The notes beneath the pieces were generated by a model, which worked only from the letters and a program-made list of their open reading frames with translations, was not told the origin of the DNA and did not search any database. Below, piece after piece: positions 1 through 13,523 of a DNA stretch of 64,000 bases. A program made the position numbers and the translations under genes. Location of the stretch: positions 948,214 through 1,012,213 of the forward strand of contig NW_006768781.1 in the NCBI RefSeq assembly GCF_000204055.1, in the 5' to 3' direction. The DNA comes from Melampsora larici-populina 98AG31 (taxonomy: Eukaryota; Basidiomycota; Pucciniomycetes; Pucciniales; Melampsoraceae). How positions within the stretch are numbered: the first letter of the stretch is position 1; each line of letters begins with the position of its first letter.

Positions 1-517
1 ACGTGTGATGCGTGAAGGATTTGAAGCTGTTTATCATCTTCATAATCTCATCTGCATATTATGTGTACCTTTTTTTCGTTGAATATATCACATGGTAAAC
101 CATGGTTCATATGTATCGCATAGGTGTTGAAACTTTTTAAATGTATTCTGATCTAGCCTTTATCTTACTCTGATGGAAAGCAAATCTATATATCTTTTTC
201 AACTTGATTTCATTGAATGTTTTGAGATGAGCTTCTCTTATGAAATAAACAAGTATTTCCCTTTCTTTGATTCAATGGCTTATCAAGTCATGCAGACTTT
301 TGAGAGGTCTTAAGATATCTGACCAAGGTGAAAAACAGGAGGCTGTTTTGCTTGTTTATCCTTACATATAAGGAAGATGTTTGTAAGTTTTTCTTATGCG
401 CGGCTTCAAGATTTTTTTTTATTTATAAGATCAAATTGTGAACATGTATACAAAAGTTTGAAATCGAAAAGAAAAATGAAGAACCATTTAAATGAAAAAA
501 GAAACCATATCCATTCT

Positions 518-3384
518 TTAATCCAATAACCCATCAAAAAATCCAACTTGACCTTCACTTTGATTAGATTTCAAAATCTTTTCATCATTTTTTAAATTTA
601 AATCATCTTTTGAATCTACTTTAAATTTCTTTAACCTTTTCTTTTCCTTAACCAATTCTTTCCAATCAGTTTCCACTTCTTTTTCATCATCTTCATGATC
701 ATTTTGATTTAAATCAATTACATTCTCATCCTTCAATAAATCCGATTCTTCTCCTCTAAGTCTCTTTAACCTTTTTTGTTCTTTATTTAATTTTTTATTA
801 ATTTGATTAGACCATGCTACATGATTTGGTAACTTTTTAGATTCTAATTCGATTAGTTTTTGATTTATTGGTGTTAGTTTATCAATCTTCAGTTTAGATT
901 TTTCTACTTTTGTAGGTTTTGATCTTTCGTTTTCAAGTTTCTCAATTCGATTCTTTTCTTTAATCGGATCTATGTATTGATACTCACTCCACTTTATAAA
1001 AGACAACCAAATATAAAGATTTAATGAGTATTAACCCATAAAATTATATCAATAGCTTATTTGCTCACCTTAAAATCATGTCCTTCCTTTTTAAAGCCTT
1101 CAGATGTCAATGGGCCATCTTTACCTTGATAATCTTTCAGTTCGGGCATCTTAGGCATCCTAATCAATCCGAATCCTTCAAATCCAAGTTGTAATAGATC
1201 AAGATGTTTCAATTGGAATATATAAGATGCCTCATGATTCGAGTAAAATCGAATGTAAGACACAAATGCGTTGACTGCCTACAAGTTTAATTAAGGAACC
1301 AAAGGATTGGTCAGATCTCTCTTACACAGTGATTGGCTGAGAGACTCATTCACCTTGTCATGGAGATCACGATCAGTCTTTACGATAGTCTTGATGACCG
1401 AATTTAACACAGAGGCCTCTTCATCGGTATCAGGTAGCGTAGGATGTGTTGTTCTTGGAGTAGTTGGGGTTTTCCGACCTTTTTGGTGAGTTGTGCTCCT
1501 AGACTGACTTGATTCGCCATTTGCACATATATACGGCCATGGTTCAAGTACAATCTTTCTAATCTTGAGGTATTCTGTCCACAGGATGAGTGAGATGTAC
1601 GTGGTACAATTAGCAACAGATCAGAAAACAAGAGTGAGCATGGATTGCTTACCAATATAGTCCAACTCCCGACCACTTTGAAGGAAAACGATAGCTTTCC
1701 CACCCCGTCCAGCTCTTGCAGTACGTCCAATCCGATGAAAAAAGTTGCGGACATCCTTAGGAGGATCGTATTGGATCACGACGTCAATGTCAGGTAGATC
1801 GAGTCCCCTGGCCACGAGATCGGTGCATAAAAGTACGGTAGGCTTGGAGAGTGGGGAAGTTTTGAAGGAATTGTAAGTGATGGAACGTCTTGTGGGAGAT
1901 TGTTGAGCATGGAGTGAATAGATTGCAAAGTTTTCCAGCTCCGATAGCTTAGACAATATCTGTAATCAATAAATCATCGTCAGTATTGAACTTGCTAGAA
2001 CCATCTCTGAGCCTACATCATGGGCCGCATTAGTTTCTCAAGCCGAAGATACTTACTTTATAGTAGTAGTCGACACAGGCGCAAGTAGACATGTAGACAA
2101 TAAACTTATGAGCTCCATCACCTTGTGGTTTTGGAATGATCATTTGATTTAATAGTCTGATCAATTGAGACATCTTCCATTCGATTTTAGGTACTTCGAG
2201 AAAATAATTGATTAAACCACTCGGCACTCGGTCATCCTCTACCAAGAGTTGCTTGTTTGTTTGAACTTTGACGACAATCTTCACTGGGTTTCGAAGACCA
2301 ACTTTGATGAGCTCGGTCAATCCATCGTTGAGGAGCGTCGCGGAAAAGAGTCCGGTACGCCTTTGTTTGGGTAGATGACTTATTACGTTGGTCAAGACGG
2401 GAGCAAATCCAAGATCGAGCAGCCTGTTTTTGATCAACCAAACGATATCAACAACCTGGTGAACGTAGAAAAGAAATGTTGGTATCAACGTACCTATCAG
2501 CCTCATCAAGTACTAGCATTTCTAATGCTTTCAAGTTGACAAGAGCATGACGAGCAACGCTTCGATCGCTCGAGTTGAGCTTCTGTTTACCTGTCGATAT
2601 ACTGCTATAGCCCAACAAGAACTCTTCTAAACGACCTGGAGTAGCTATCAAGATATCTGCACCATTCTCTCGAAACTCTTTCATATCTTTCCTAATCGAA
2701 CTTGCTCCAGTTCCACCAATGAGTAACATTGCTCTCACGCAATCAGAATCATCCTTTGCTTCTGAATCTTCCCCGAGTTGGTTTACAGAGGATGGATGAC
2801 ACCGTATGATTGAGGAGAATACTTCGAATATTTGTGTAGCCAGTTCTCTAACATTCAAAGGAGTCGTCAGTCAATGCAACATAAGATGGGCAACCGAAGG
2901 GGTAACTAGATTTCACCTTGTAGGACTAATCACAATCGCACGTATCGCTTTCTTTTCAGCCCTTTCCATAGATAAGACTTTTTCCAAGATAGGTATCACA
3001 AATGAAAGTGTTTTTCCAGACCCAGTAACAGCCTATCCTGAAAAAGAAAGGAATTGATCGAAATCCGAAATCCTATTAATTCTTGTGTGATGAATGATTT
3101 TGAAACTGATCAAAAGGAAAGTTGGGTTTTCAAAAGTGCACAACTCGCCTCAACTACCACGTCCTTGTTCTGCATGAATAGTGGTATAGTATTGGCTTGT
3201 ACGGGAGTCATATGAGAAAAGCCCATTGCTGTAACGGCATCCACACTGAGATAGAAAACCAGATAGGATTAAGTCATTTGATATATTCAGATTGAGTAAC
3301 TTTGAAGAATACTTACATCCATTGTGATATAGGAGGATCGAGTGAGCTAAATGAACCAGCTTTCGTGTTTGTCTTGAGAGTCAT
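518..3384 (-). CDS. SPB4: ATP-dependent rRNA helicase SPB4 (DDX55 family)
   Basis: DEAD-box RNA helicase of the Spb4/DDX55 family, which acts in the nucleolus in 60S ribosomal subunit maturation. The start ATG at 3384 opens a short exon leading into a Q-motif ([11 protein letters not shown]). Later exons carry Walker A (TGSGKT), PTREL, TPGR, DEAD near 2500, SAT near 2340, ARGLD near 1810 and HRIGRTAR near 1730. The Spb4-specific C-terminal part follows (SNHEASYIF near 1210, [11 protein letters not shown] near 1150), then a Lys/Glu-rich tail with the AWSNQ segment ending at the stop at 518. At least six short GT-AG introns interrupt it, one directly after DEADR. No frameshift was seen. Family identity is established by the motif order and C-terminal match; exact exon borders of the distal exons are inferred. 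Confidence 0.92.
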
Positions 3385-4632
3385 CTTCGTCTTCTTGATG
3401 GTTTGTGGGTAGCAATTGTGAAAAGTGGTATGGATGTATGCGTTGACCAAAAATTTCAAAGTTATTACATTATCTCTATAAGCATATGATATGCTTAACT
3501 TGAGAGTATGATGTTACTGATCATCAACATATTGGTGACACTTGTTGAGTTTGATCCTGTTTGATCTCTTCAAAGTTCAGCGCTCTGCAATGTGTTTCAA
3601 AGTCTAACTTCCACTATACTTTTCCTGTAGTAGGGAAAAGTGGTGTCTCCTCACTGTTATGACATCAGTAAGGATTTCCTATGCTTTTGATACATGTCTT
3701 TCTTTGCTGCCCTCAGGAAGAAAGGAAAGGGAGGAAAGCCAAAAACATCCTCACAATCACACGCAATCCTGGAATTTCCTTTTAACATTCGAGAAATAGT
3801 AAAATAATTTTAGGAACTGGTCTTGACTCCAACTGTCCATACTGACATCCTTTGTCAGGAATAAAACCTGAAACACAAGTCTCACTCGAGGCTTACAATT
3901 GTCTAATCATGTGGTGTGGTCATTAGAAAATCGGACTCATGTCTGTTTCAGGCTCTCTTCAGCTTCTTCGTACCCCAAGCATAACCGCAAAAAACCCATG
4001 ATGAAGTCTACAAATCCGACATTTATTTTTCTCGTTGTCTCAATAAAGTGATACTTTTGTGCTTATACGCTCACTGAACCAAATATATCCTCCAAGATCA
4101 ATTCAAGAACCAAAAAAGCCTGCTTGGACATGGAAAGACAAATGCATGAAGCCTTGATTTACAAAACATCAGAGCGTCATTTCCACAGTACTGAACCCAT
4201 GATCAGACGAAAATTCAGGCCGCGTAGAATCGATAAACAAGAAGGTCAAAACGAGTAACCGTTCGTCGGGATATTGAAGATACATATCAGAAAGACTCAA
4301 AGCCATGTGATCCCAAAAGTACCATCTTTTAGAAATCTTTCGGTTTAGCGGATTGAGAAATGTGATCGGCGTGGCGTTTGTTCCTTCAAATTAGAGCATT
4401 GAGACTGAGTTGGAACCTCAGCTTCGAAACCTCATTCTTAAGGAACGTCCTCAGCATCAGCTGGGCTTGTGACCTTATTTTCATAAATACCTGTGATCCC
4501 AGCAACATCCCATCTCCCCTTCCTTCTTTCTCAGCCATCCACTTTCTATCTTGATCACTTTCTCTACATCTCGACTCAGTTTCATTCTCAAATCATCATC
4601 ACCATCTTGATTATTTCCAGATTCCTTTCATC
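3385..4632. other. Intergenic region between SPB4 and the 4633 gene
   Basis: Divergent upstream region of about 1.25 kb containing no credible coding exon. The last 150 bases before 4633 are pyrimidine-rich (CTTTCT and TCATC runs), which suits a fungal promoter and 5' leader. No recognisable binding site is claimed. Confidence 0.5.
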
Positions 4633-5375
4633 ATGACTCTACAACAACATCATTCCCAAACCAACATGATCTCATCTACCCCAACACCGTCTCCCCAAGA
4701 TCCCTTTCAAACTCCACACCTACACTGCTATAACCCTACATCAACACCCACACGATTCCGGCCAACTCCAACAAAGCAATTTTATTTCAAGATTCACACT
4801 CAGAGGCTTTACTCTAAAAAAGTTCATCCTAAGACGGCAAATTCAATTGGGATGGCCAATCCAAATCAAAGGCTTTTACTCACTGCTTCGGCAAAACATA
4901 CTTATCGACCATCGAGGATCGAAGGTGGAATTGAGGTGGTCAAAAGACTTTATCAAATCCCTTCACCAATCCCTTTATCCGAGATCCCTGATCTCAGAGT
5001 GACTGAGGAGGTAAGTCGTTTTTTTTTCTTCTCCTTTCAATCAACCCTATTAACATTTCCTCTCTTGATCTATAGGAACCTTTGAGTGACCCTTTCGCAG
5101 CTTTGATGGCTGCTGTGAACTACGCAAGCTCCTTTGAAACCTCGCTTCAGGTTACCCCTGCCGTCCTAGTTCCTGAGTCTCCAGACACCACCACCACACC
5201 TAACTCTTGTCACAAACGCAAGGTGTCTGAGTCATCAATCGAGCCGCCGTCATCAAAACGTCAGAAGGGGAAAACAGTCGGCGCAACAACCCATCAAATC
5301 CTTCGTCTTCGGGGCTCACTGGACAGAGTTCAGACCCGGAGCATGACAAGGAAACTACTTGAAGAGGGTGTCTGA
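4633..5375 (+). CDS. Hypothetical protein, two exons, Pro/Ser/Thr-rich
   Basis: Two exons, 4633-5010 and 5076-5375, joined by a 65-nt intron with donor GTAAGT and acceptor TATAG; both sides are in phase 0, giving about 225 residues. The N-terminal half is rich in Pro, Thr, Ser and Gln. The middle is more conserved-looking (RPSRIEGGIEVVKRLYQIP). The C-terminal half has a basic stretch (KRQKGK) that could be a nuclear localisation signal. I do not recognise the family. The clean splice and a pyrimidine-rich leader support a real gene. Function unknown. Confidence 0.6.
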
Positions 5376-6608
5376 CTTGTGAATGCAAAGTATAGCCAGT
5401 CTCTGTGAGTATTGTGCTTAAATCTTATGGCCTTTTCAATATTCATAAATCGTCGATATTGTCATACTGAGCAGACTTTTTGATTCGATAGGCAGTAGGT
5501 GGAATCACGCCACCGAGTCTCTTCCGATGGTCAAAAACCGTGGTATAAGGAAAACTACGGAGCACTCCCTCAAACACTCTTAGCTAAAGTCAGCTATACG
5601 AGGGAGGATTACTAGTAATAATTTTTAGGCAGGCAGTTTTTAGTCTTTGCGTCATTTGTAGGATGAAGTGGATGTAGAACATAGTAATAGTATATAGCCT
5701 TTTACCATTCTTTGAGGCTTGAGGAATTGTATAAGTTTTTTTTTGTTCTTTGTTCAGATTTGTTGAGCGTTTAGTTTGAACCATTTTCTGGATCTTCGAC
5801 TCCCGATAACAATAACTTGCCTAGTGTTATTGCTTATTCTTGCATGTATGTAGTTTAAGCTGGTATTGCAATAATGGGCGAGTATCTCATGACCTCGCGA
5901 ATATCAAAAAATTAATTAAATCGTGGAATGGAATTACTTGTGCCATAACTCACACAAATAATTATAAAGAGACTCAAAAGCCCAGGATGACATATACTTC
6001 ACAAGTTCGAAAATGATCTATCTACAATGGAGAAGGTGGATTCCTTTCAGTCTAACGACCTTCGATTCTTTCTCGAAAGCCGAAAATAAATACGCATATG
6101 TCATACTTAATAAGTAGAACTAGAACTCGACGTTTGATTGCTAGTCTATGATGATAAGCAAATGGCAGAGCCAGACCCGTGGTACAGGAAAGGATGCTAT
6201 CCAGTCAAAACTGAACGCAGTGAACCATCTCAGCATACGCAAAAGATTGGTAAGGTAGCGGATGAAGAACTAAGGATAACCGTCAAGCTCAAAGACTGAG
6301 TAACGGATAAAGGCATAACCCTTTGAAATGATCAGATTCAAGCCAGAAACAGACGTAAACAAAAGCAAAGAGAACAAGTTCACTTTAGGATGATAAAGGT
6401 TACCATTTTTACTTTTACCCGTCTGTGAGATCATCATGAGTACTGAGACTATATAGATTCTTCATGATATATAAAGAAGCTATCGATATGAACTTCTCTC
6501 TCTCCAACTTAACACTAGACCTTCAAACAAATCAAATCTTCTTTCAGAATCCAAAATATAATTTATCGACTCCAGCTCAAACCTTTACTACAAAAACGTA
6601 CGAATAAA
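5376..6608. other. Intergenic region
   Basis: About 1.2 kb with no supported gene. A 64-codon open frame on the minus strand near 5590-5784 lacks any recognisable feature and is treated as chance. The last 100 bases before 6609 are CT- and A-rich and probably form the kinase gene leader. Confidence 0.45.
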
Positions 6609-7712
6609 ATGAATGAATTTAAAACCCAAAGAAGAATGACCGTCACACCATTAAATAATAAAAAACCTTTTACACCAACTCTTGAAAGCAAATCGCAGAA
6701 TCCCAATCAAAAAAACCTTAACAATCCAAAAAGGATTACCAAAATAACCGATTATCAATTAATCAAACAAATAGGAAATGGATCATACGGAACAGTTTGG
6801 TTATCAAAAAACAAATCAACCTCAAAAGTATGCGCAATCAAAGTATTAAAAAAATCACAACTTTGGTTAGACGAATCACTTTACACGATTTCAAAAGAAA
6901 GAAAATTAATGAAAAAGTTGAAGGAAAAACCATTTATAGTACAATCAATTGAATCATTTTCGAATCCAAGATATATTTTTTTAGCATTAGAATTAATTGA
7001 ATCAGGTACACTACAAAACCTTTTAGAAAAGTATACATTTTTTAATGATGTTGAAGTTTTATTTTATTTAGTACAAATTTCGACTGGTTTAAGTGTTTTA
7101 CATCTTTCTAAGATTATTTATAGAGATTTAAAACCTGAAAACATTTTATTGACATCGGATGGGAATATTAAATTAGCCGATTTCGGACTTTCAAAAGATG
7201 TTTCTACTTCCAATGGAAGAACTAACTCAGTTTGTGGTACGGTAAATTATTTGGCTCCTGAAGTTATTTGTGGTGAGAGTTATAGTTATTCAATTGATTG
7301 GTATTCACTTGGTGTTCTACTTCATCAACTTTATACTGGTGAACTTCCTTATGAACTTCCACACGATTCATCAAACTATTCTGATGTGATGATGGAAACG
7401 ATTTTAAAAGGAAAACTTAAAATTGATCCTTTTATCGATCCTTTGGGACGTTCGTTTCTTAAATGGCTTACTCAAATGAATCCTAGACACAGACCTCAAG
7501 ATGTGAATGAACTTCGATTACATGGATGGGTATCTGATCTTGATTGGGTAGGTATTATCAATCAACAAGTCCAAGCTCCTCATCTTTCACACGCTCGTCA
7601 AATGAGTCGTACCACTTCTCATTTAATTCAAGATTTAGCCGATCATTCTGAAGAATATCAAACTAAGCATTATGAAGTAAATCTCTTCGGTTCGACTTTT
7701 TCTGACTTTTGA
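6609..7712 (+). CDS. AGC-type serine/threonine protein kinase, intronless
   Basis: A 367-residue single-exon kinase. After an Asn/Lys/Thr-rich tail of about 48 residues comes the catalytic domain: glycine loop GNGSYG at 56-61, AIK with Lys78, a Glu in the C-helix near 97, YRDLKPEN at 171-178 with Asp173, DFG at 191-193, and APE at 216-218. YRD in place of HRD and the loop CGTVNYLAPEV are typical of AGC kinases (PKA, S6K, PKC relatives). The chain ends FGSTFSDF, which resembles an AGC hydrophobic motif. All catalytic residues are present, so an active kinase is expected. The gene converges on HIS3 with 171 bases between stops. I cannot assign the subfamily; lack of introns, unlike its neighbours, is notable. 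Confidence 0.85.
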   Translation: MNEFKTQRRMTVTPLNNKKPFTPTLESKSQNPNQKNLNNPKRITKITDYQLIKQIGNGSYGTVWLSKNKSTSKVCAIKVLKKSQLWLDESLYTISKERKLMKKLKEKPFIVQSIESFSNPRYIFLALELIESGTLQNLLEKYTFFNDVEVLFYLVQISTGLSVLHLSKIIYRDLKPENILLTSDGNIKLADFGLSKDVSTSNGRTNSVCGTVNYLAPEVICGESYSYSIDWYSLGVLLHQLYTGELPYELPHDSSNYSDVMMETILKGKLKIDPFIDPLGRSFLKWLTQMNPRHRPQDVNELRLHGWVSDLDWVGIINQQVQAPHLSHARQMSRTTSHLIQDLADHSEEYQTKHYEVNLFGSTFSDF

Positions 7713-7883
7713 AAATCTTCTTCGTCTGATTTGGTGTTGTTAAAAGACTTTGAAAGTCGGTTTGTTTGTTATATATAATTGTATATAGATTTAGCATCAG
7801 TGATGGAATACGAAAAGTATAACTTTCGATTCTTTTTCGAGTGGTGATTCTAATATTTTGATCAAGTATCTACTGGACATCAA

Positions 7884-8755
7884 TCAAACGCTGAGAGTTC
7901 CTTTTGTACTAGGAATCTCATTAGAACCAGTCCTCGTGATAGCCTCCTTGAGAGCCAAAGCAAAGGCCTTAAAACTAGCCTCGGCCCTAAAAATGATCAA
8001 TCCGATTCAATTGATCATACTTTCAAAAGAATGAGATTTTGAAAAAAACATAATCACTTACTTATGATGATCATTATCACCTTTGAGTACATCCACATGA
8101 ACCGTAATCAAAGCTCCCATTGCAAATGAATAAAACACATGAGGAATCATTTCACATGAAAGGTCTCCAATCTTTTCCCTTTTAAGTTTCAAGTCAGTAC
8201 AACAAGAAGGTCGATTCGAAATATCAACCACTGCTCTAGCTAGTGCCTAATGAAAAGAAATCATCATTAGTCTATGTTTGGGAAAGAGTTTATGAAATTT
8301 AAAAAGATTTAACATATCAACAAACCTCATCTAGAGGTGCGAAACCGGTACCAAACCTTTTGATACCTCTTAAACCTTCACCATCTTTGCCGAATAAAGC
8401 TTGATGAAAAGCTTGTCCGAGTGCAATAGCTACATCCTCAGCTGTATGATGATCATCAATATGAAGATCACCTTGACATTTCAAAGTCAAAGACATTCCG
8501 GAATGCTTAATGAGAGCATCTAACATCTGATTTTCAAACAATTCAATTCATCATGATCACTCAGTTCAATGTCTTTTAGATGTTTTGTTTTTTTCGATGT
8601 TTGTGTGAATTGAAGAACTTACTAACATGGTCTAGAAATCCTATACCGGTGGAGATTTGGATATCTTGTTTGGTTCCTATTGGTACATCTAGTTTCAACT
8701 CTAGATCGATATCTGTTTCTTTTGTCTTTCTCTGAATCTTGGCTGCTCGGATCAT
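7884..8755 (-). CDS. HIS3: Imidazoleglycerol-phosphate dehydratase
   Basis: Histidine biosynthesis enzyme that dehydrates imidazole glycerol phosphate. Four exons read in order: the first starts at ATG 8755 and ends in GFLDH; the second begins at 8526 with [10 protein letters not shown] and contains [19 protein letters not shown] (metal-binding His/Glu); the third contains [14 protein letters not shown]; the fourth holds [13 protein letters not shown] and ends PSTKGTLSV. Introns are short, with donors GTTAGT, GTTTGT and GTAAGT. Length is about 205 residues, as is usual for monofunctional fungal enzymes. All signature histidine clusters are present. It is divergently transcribed from LYS12, so the two amino-acid biosynthesis genes share a promoter. 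Confidence 0.93.
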
Positions 8756-9086
8756 TTTTGATGTTTGATAATTTCGAATCTGGAATGAGCTTCAGATGTT
8801 TAAAGTGACCCAAATGATATCGATTGAATTCCTTTGTATTCTTTTATGGTAAGGTTGTGAACAAATGTGCCGAGGGCAAGTGGTAAATATAATTTTGTTT
8901 AAGTATGAGAGTTGAAGCCAAAAAAAAACAAGAAGCGGGAAAAAAAATGTGATATGTAACAGTCGCCTCGATCCCATACCCCATACCCCACGACCCATAA
9001 GCCATACCCAACTCAAGTTTTTGGTGATTCCCGATATTTATGGAATTTGGAAATTTTCATATTCGACCTTCTCAGCAAAAATCAAA
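8756..9086. promoter_or_regulatory. Shared divergent promoter of HIS3 and LYS12
   Basis: Only 331 bases separate the two start codons. The segment contains a poly-A tract (near 8920-8945) and a cluster of CCATACC-type repeats between about 8978 and 9010. No exact Gcn4/Cpc1 core TGACTCA was seen. Shared control of both genes is inferred from the geometry. Confidence 0.5.
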
Positions 9087-10538
<1,452 letters not shown>

Positions 10539-11789
10539 AAAAAACCCCAACTCATTTCTTGAAATAAGATAGAAATATACCATAACGAAAGTTTTAACTC
10601 GACTGTCGTACCGGATCTTGGTCAATGTCAATATACTCAATAGCGACTCACAAGCCTTAATGTCTCGACGCCTAAAACAGAATTGTTTTTATCGCTGCTC
10701 TATATGGGCTCTTGGAAATATAACATCTTGCATTGAAAAACTTTGACATTTCCCCTCTAACCTCACTTAGCACTGATTACAGTACAAAACCGAAAGTGGT
10801 GATAACCGAAAGAGATGTTCTTCCAAAAATGCTATTACTTGATCAATTGAATTTGACCCACAAGGAGACAACAGATTCACCTCATGATTCATCAAGCAAA
10901 TTTTTGTATGATAGATGTGCCGCGTTCTTCATCTTAGCTGATCAAGAGATGTAAGACCATTTGAATCAACTGTTTTCCCCATACAAACAAATTTGATTTT
11001 CTTGGACAGAAAGATTTCCAAAGTGATCTTTGCGCTTGAACTTGAACTTATATCGATCGTTTTATTATGTTGATCTGATCAGCGTTTTATCAAAGTACTA
11101 TAAAGTGGTTTATATGTTGAGCTATGTTGAGGATATTGGTGATCACGGGTGTTCATGAATTTGCCAATGTACAAAAATAAATACCATCTTCATGATCTTC
11201 CTACGTACGAAAATGGCAATTATTCTTTATGTAGATAGATTTTCAAAAGAAACACCTGTTGAAGAGCTTGCTTGCTACATACCTACAAGATGACCAAAAA
11301 GTTTCACTTAATGAAGCTTGTGATCGAATATCAACTTCTTTATGTTTATGCATCACTCATTCTTTTTGACTATTTTTACTAAATTCATGTAAATTTCATA
11401 ATATACTTTTTCTTGTATTTTAAAAAAATACCAAACCTTATTAAAGAAACAAAAAAAGAAAAGTATTGGAATAGAATAGAATTAAGTTGATGTAATACAT
11501 TTTAAAAAACATAATAGAATACAAGAACAAAACAAAGAAAAAAAAGACTCAAGGAAAACACAAAACAAAAAGAAATCTTAAAGTATTAGAATGTAACTTG
11601 ATTGAATTAACTAAAAAAAACATAATAAGAAATTTAAGAATTGCAAAAGCAGCGGGAAAAAAAACGAATCATAATGAAAATAAAAAAAATCAAGCCCACA
11701 CGAGTCAAGAAAGTAACCCAAAACCACCCAACACATAAGAAATCAAAGTATAATGTTCTGGAATATGTTTTTCAATTTTTTCAATTTTT
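10539..11789. other. AT-rich intergenic region
   Basis: About 1.25 kb separating the LYS12 stop from the stop of the Ivy1-like gene. It becomes strongly A-rich on the plus strand from about 11400. A 73-codon open frame at 10733-10954 has no recognisable feature. No gene is supported. Confidence 0.5.
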
Positions 11790-13423
11790 TCAATCCTGAT
11801 GATCTAAACCAAACGAATTTTCTAAATCTGAATCCGAATCAATTCCAAGCGGAGGCATCTGACTCATAATCGATTCTTCATTCCCATTCCCATTCCCATT
11901 CCCGATCCCAGAAGTTCCACCCAAACTAATACCACTCAACACCGAAGCTCTTTTAAAAGTTGACAAGTTACACTTGATGGTGTCTTGAGAATACTCTGGA
12001 TTTGGATTCGAATCTGGAGTTGGATTTGAAACAGATTCAGTTTCTTGTTCAGGATTAGAATCAATCAAGACCATGTTTCGTAAAGGAGTAGGAGCAAAGC
12101 TTTGGGTTTGAGGTATTAAGTTGATCGTGGGAACTGATTCGATCGAGTGAAGAGTAGGTGGATGAGGTAATGAAGGAGAAGCTGGTGGGGTATCAAACAA
12201 AGATCTACTTGGGTATCGGTTCGAACGATCTTCTTCTTCTGGTTCTTCTTCTAGATCATCAGATTGGTAATTAACCACTGGTAGTGGTGGTAGTTCGTTG
12301 GGTTGGTTGATCGGATGATCCCAATGAGTTGTAGAATCTAATTGATGATTCAAGACGTCTCCAACCGATGAACCTTGGTACGAAGAATTCGGTTCAAGAG
12401 TCTGAGAAGCAGGAGTGAAATCTTGTAAGGATTTTCGGGCGATCGCTTGGGCTGGGGTTAGGATACTACTTAGGGGTGGTAGGATTGAATAGATCTCAGG
12501 CGCTTGACTCGAATTGGGAATTAAGTCTTGGTTGTAGGTGTCGAATGGATCAGGGATTGAGGTGATCATTAGTTCTAGGGTTGGATCTGAGGTGGCTTTA
12601 GATGCTATTCTATCATAGACTTCTACTTCTGATTTAACAATTAAACTTATCTAAACCCATCACCCCAACCCCAAAAAGAACACAAGATCAGTTTGGTATA
12701 ATTTTTTTTCTTGACTTGGTTTTGACTTACATTATCTGCAACACTTTTCCATACTTCATATTCACCACCAGCTACTTCCAAGTAATAAATTTGTTTAACT
12801 TTTTCAACTGATTCCACTTGATCTTGTAATTCTTTTAAACCTTTTCTAAACGAATTCAAATCACGACCTATGAAACGGGTTTGTTTTGGGTTTCCCTTAC
12901 GAGTAGAAGAAGAAGAGCTGAAATTCTGTTTCATGTTTCGGATCTCGGTTTCCCGTATTGCTTTGGTTTTGGCTGATACTTCGGCTTCGTAAGTCGATTG
13001 TCTTTCGGCTAGTTGTTGACGGTAATGGTCGTAGATGTCTAGTAATGGGATCTCAAATGATTTGTAAAACGTTGCTGACTATTTCGAAACCCCGCACCCA
13101 AGATGATTAGTTGTATGTTTCGAGTGATGGTGATTTGATAAAAAAAAACTTACGAGTACTTGTTCTAGATTAGCTGTCATGAAATGTAATCCACTTGCAG
13201 CCATTAACCGTTCAGCAGGACTCATTTTATCTTCTTCATCTATCGAACTGTTTCCATCTTGAGTTCCGTTTCTTAGATTGTTAAGATTAGATTGATGGTT
13301 AAAGAAATCATGTAATTGACTATGAGAACTATTAGCCGTACTTTTCGAATAGTCATGAGTTTGGTTTTGATGGTTTAAGGTAGGAGGGTTTTGAGCACCT
13401 TTAAGTCTTGCACAATCTTCTAA
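11790..13423 (-). CDS. Ivy1-like phospholipid-binding (BAR-like) protein, N-terminus lost in gap
   Basis: C-terminal part of a protein of the fungal Ivy1 family, peripheral membrane proteins that bind phospholipids at the vacuole and contact Ypt7 and Vps33 in yeast. Exons: from the gap edge 13423 to about 13154 (LEDCARLKGA, MAASGLHFMTANLEQVL), about 13078-12731 (SFEIPLLDIYDHYRQQLAER, heptad-rich) and 12650-11790 (EVEVYDRIASKATSDPTLE, SIPDPFDTY, SILPPLSS). The remaining 220 residues are a Pro/Ser/Asn-rich tail with an acidic patch and a Gly-Asn repeat, probably disordered. The exon runs straight into the 100-N gap, so the start codon and first exons are missing. The code right of the gap belongs to a transposon, not to this gene. 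Confidence 0.75.
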
Positions 13424-13523
13424 NNNNNNNNNNNNNNNNNNNNNNNNNNNNNNNNNNNNNNNNNNNNNNNNNNNNNNNNNNNNNNNNNNNNNNNNNNNNN
13501 NNNNNNNNNNNNNNNNNNNNNNN
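13424..13523. other. Assembly gap, 100 N
   Basis: Exactly 100 N, the usual placeholder for a gap of unknown size. The left flank is Ivy1-like coding sequence and the right flank is transposon coding sequence, so a repeat probably caused the break. Confidence 0.95.

Noticed and set aside
1307..1489. Plus-strand open frame of 60 codons
   Set aside because: It is antisense to an SPB4 exon, which carries the family motifs.
5590..5784. 64-codon minus-strand open frame
   Set aside because: Low-complexity and unsupported by any recognisable feature.
10733..10954. 73-codon open frame downstream of LYS12
   Set aside because: No domain, no flanking splice support, AT-rich composition; treated as chance.
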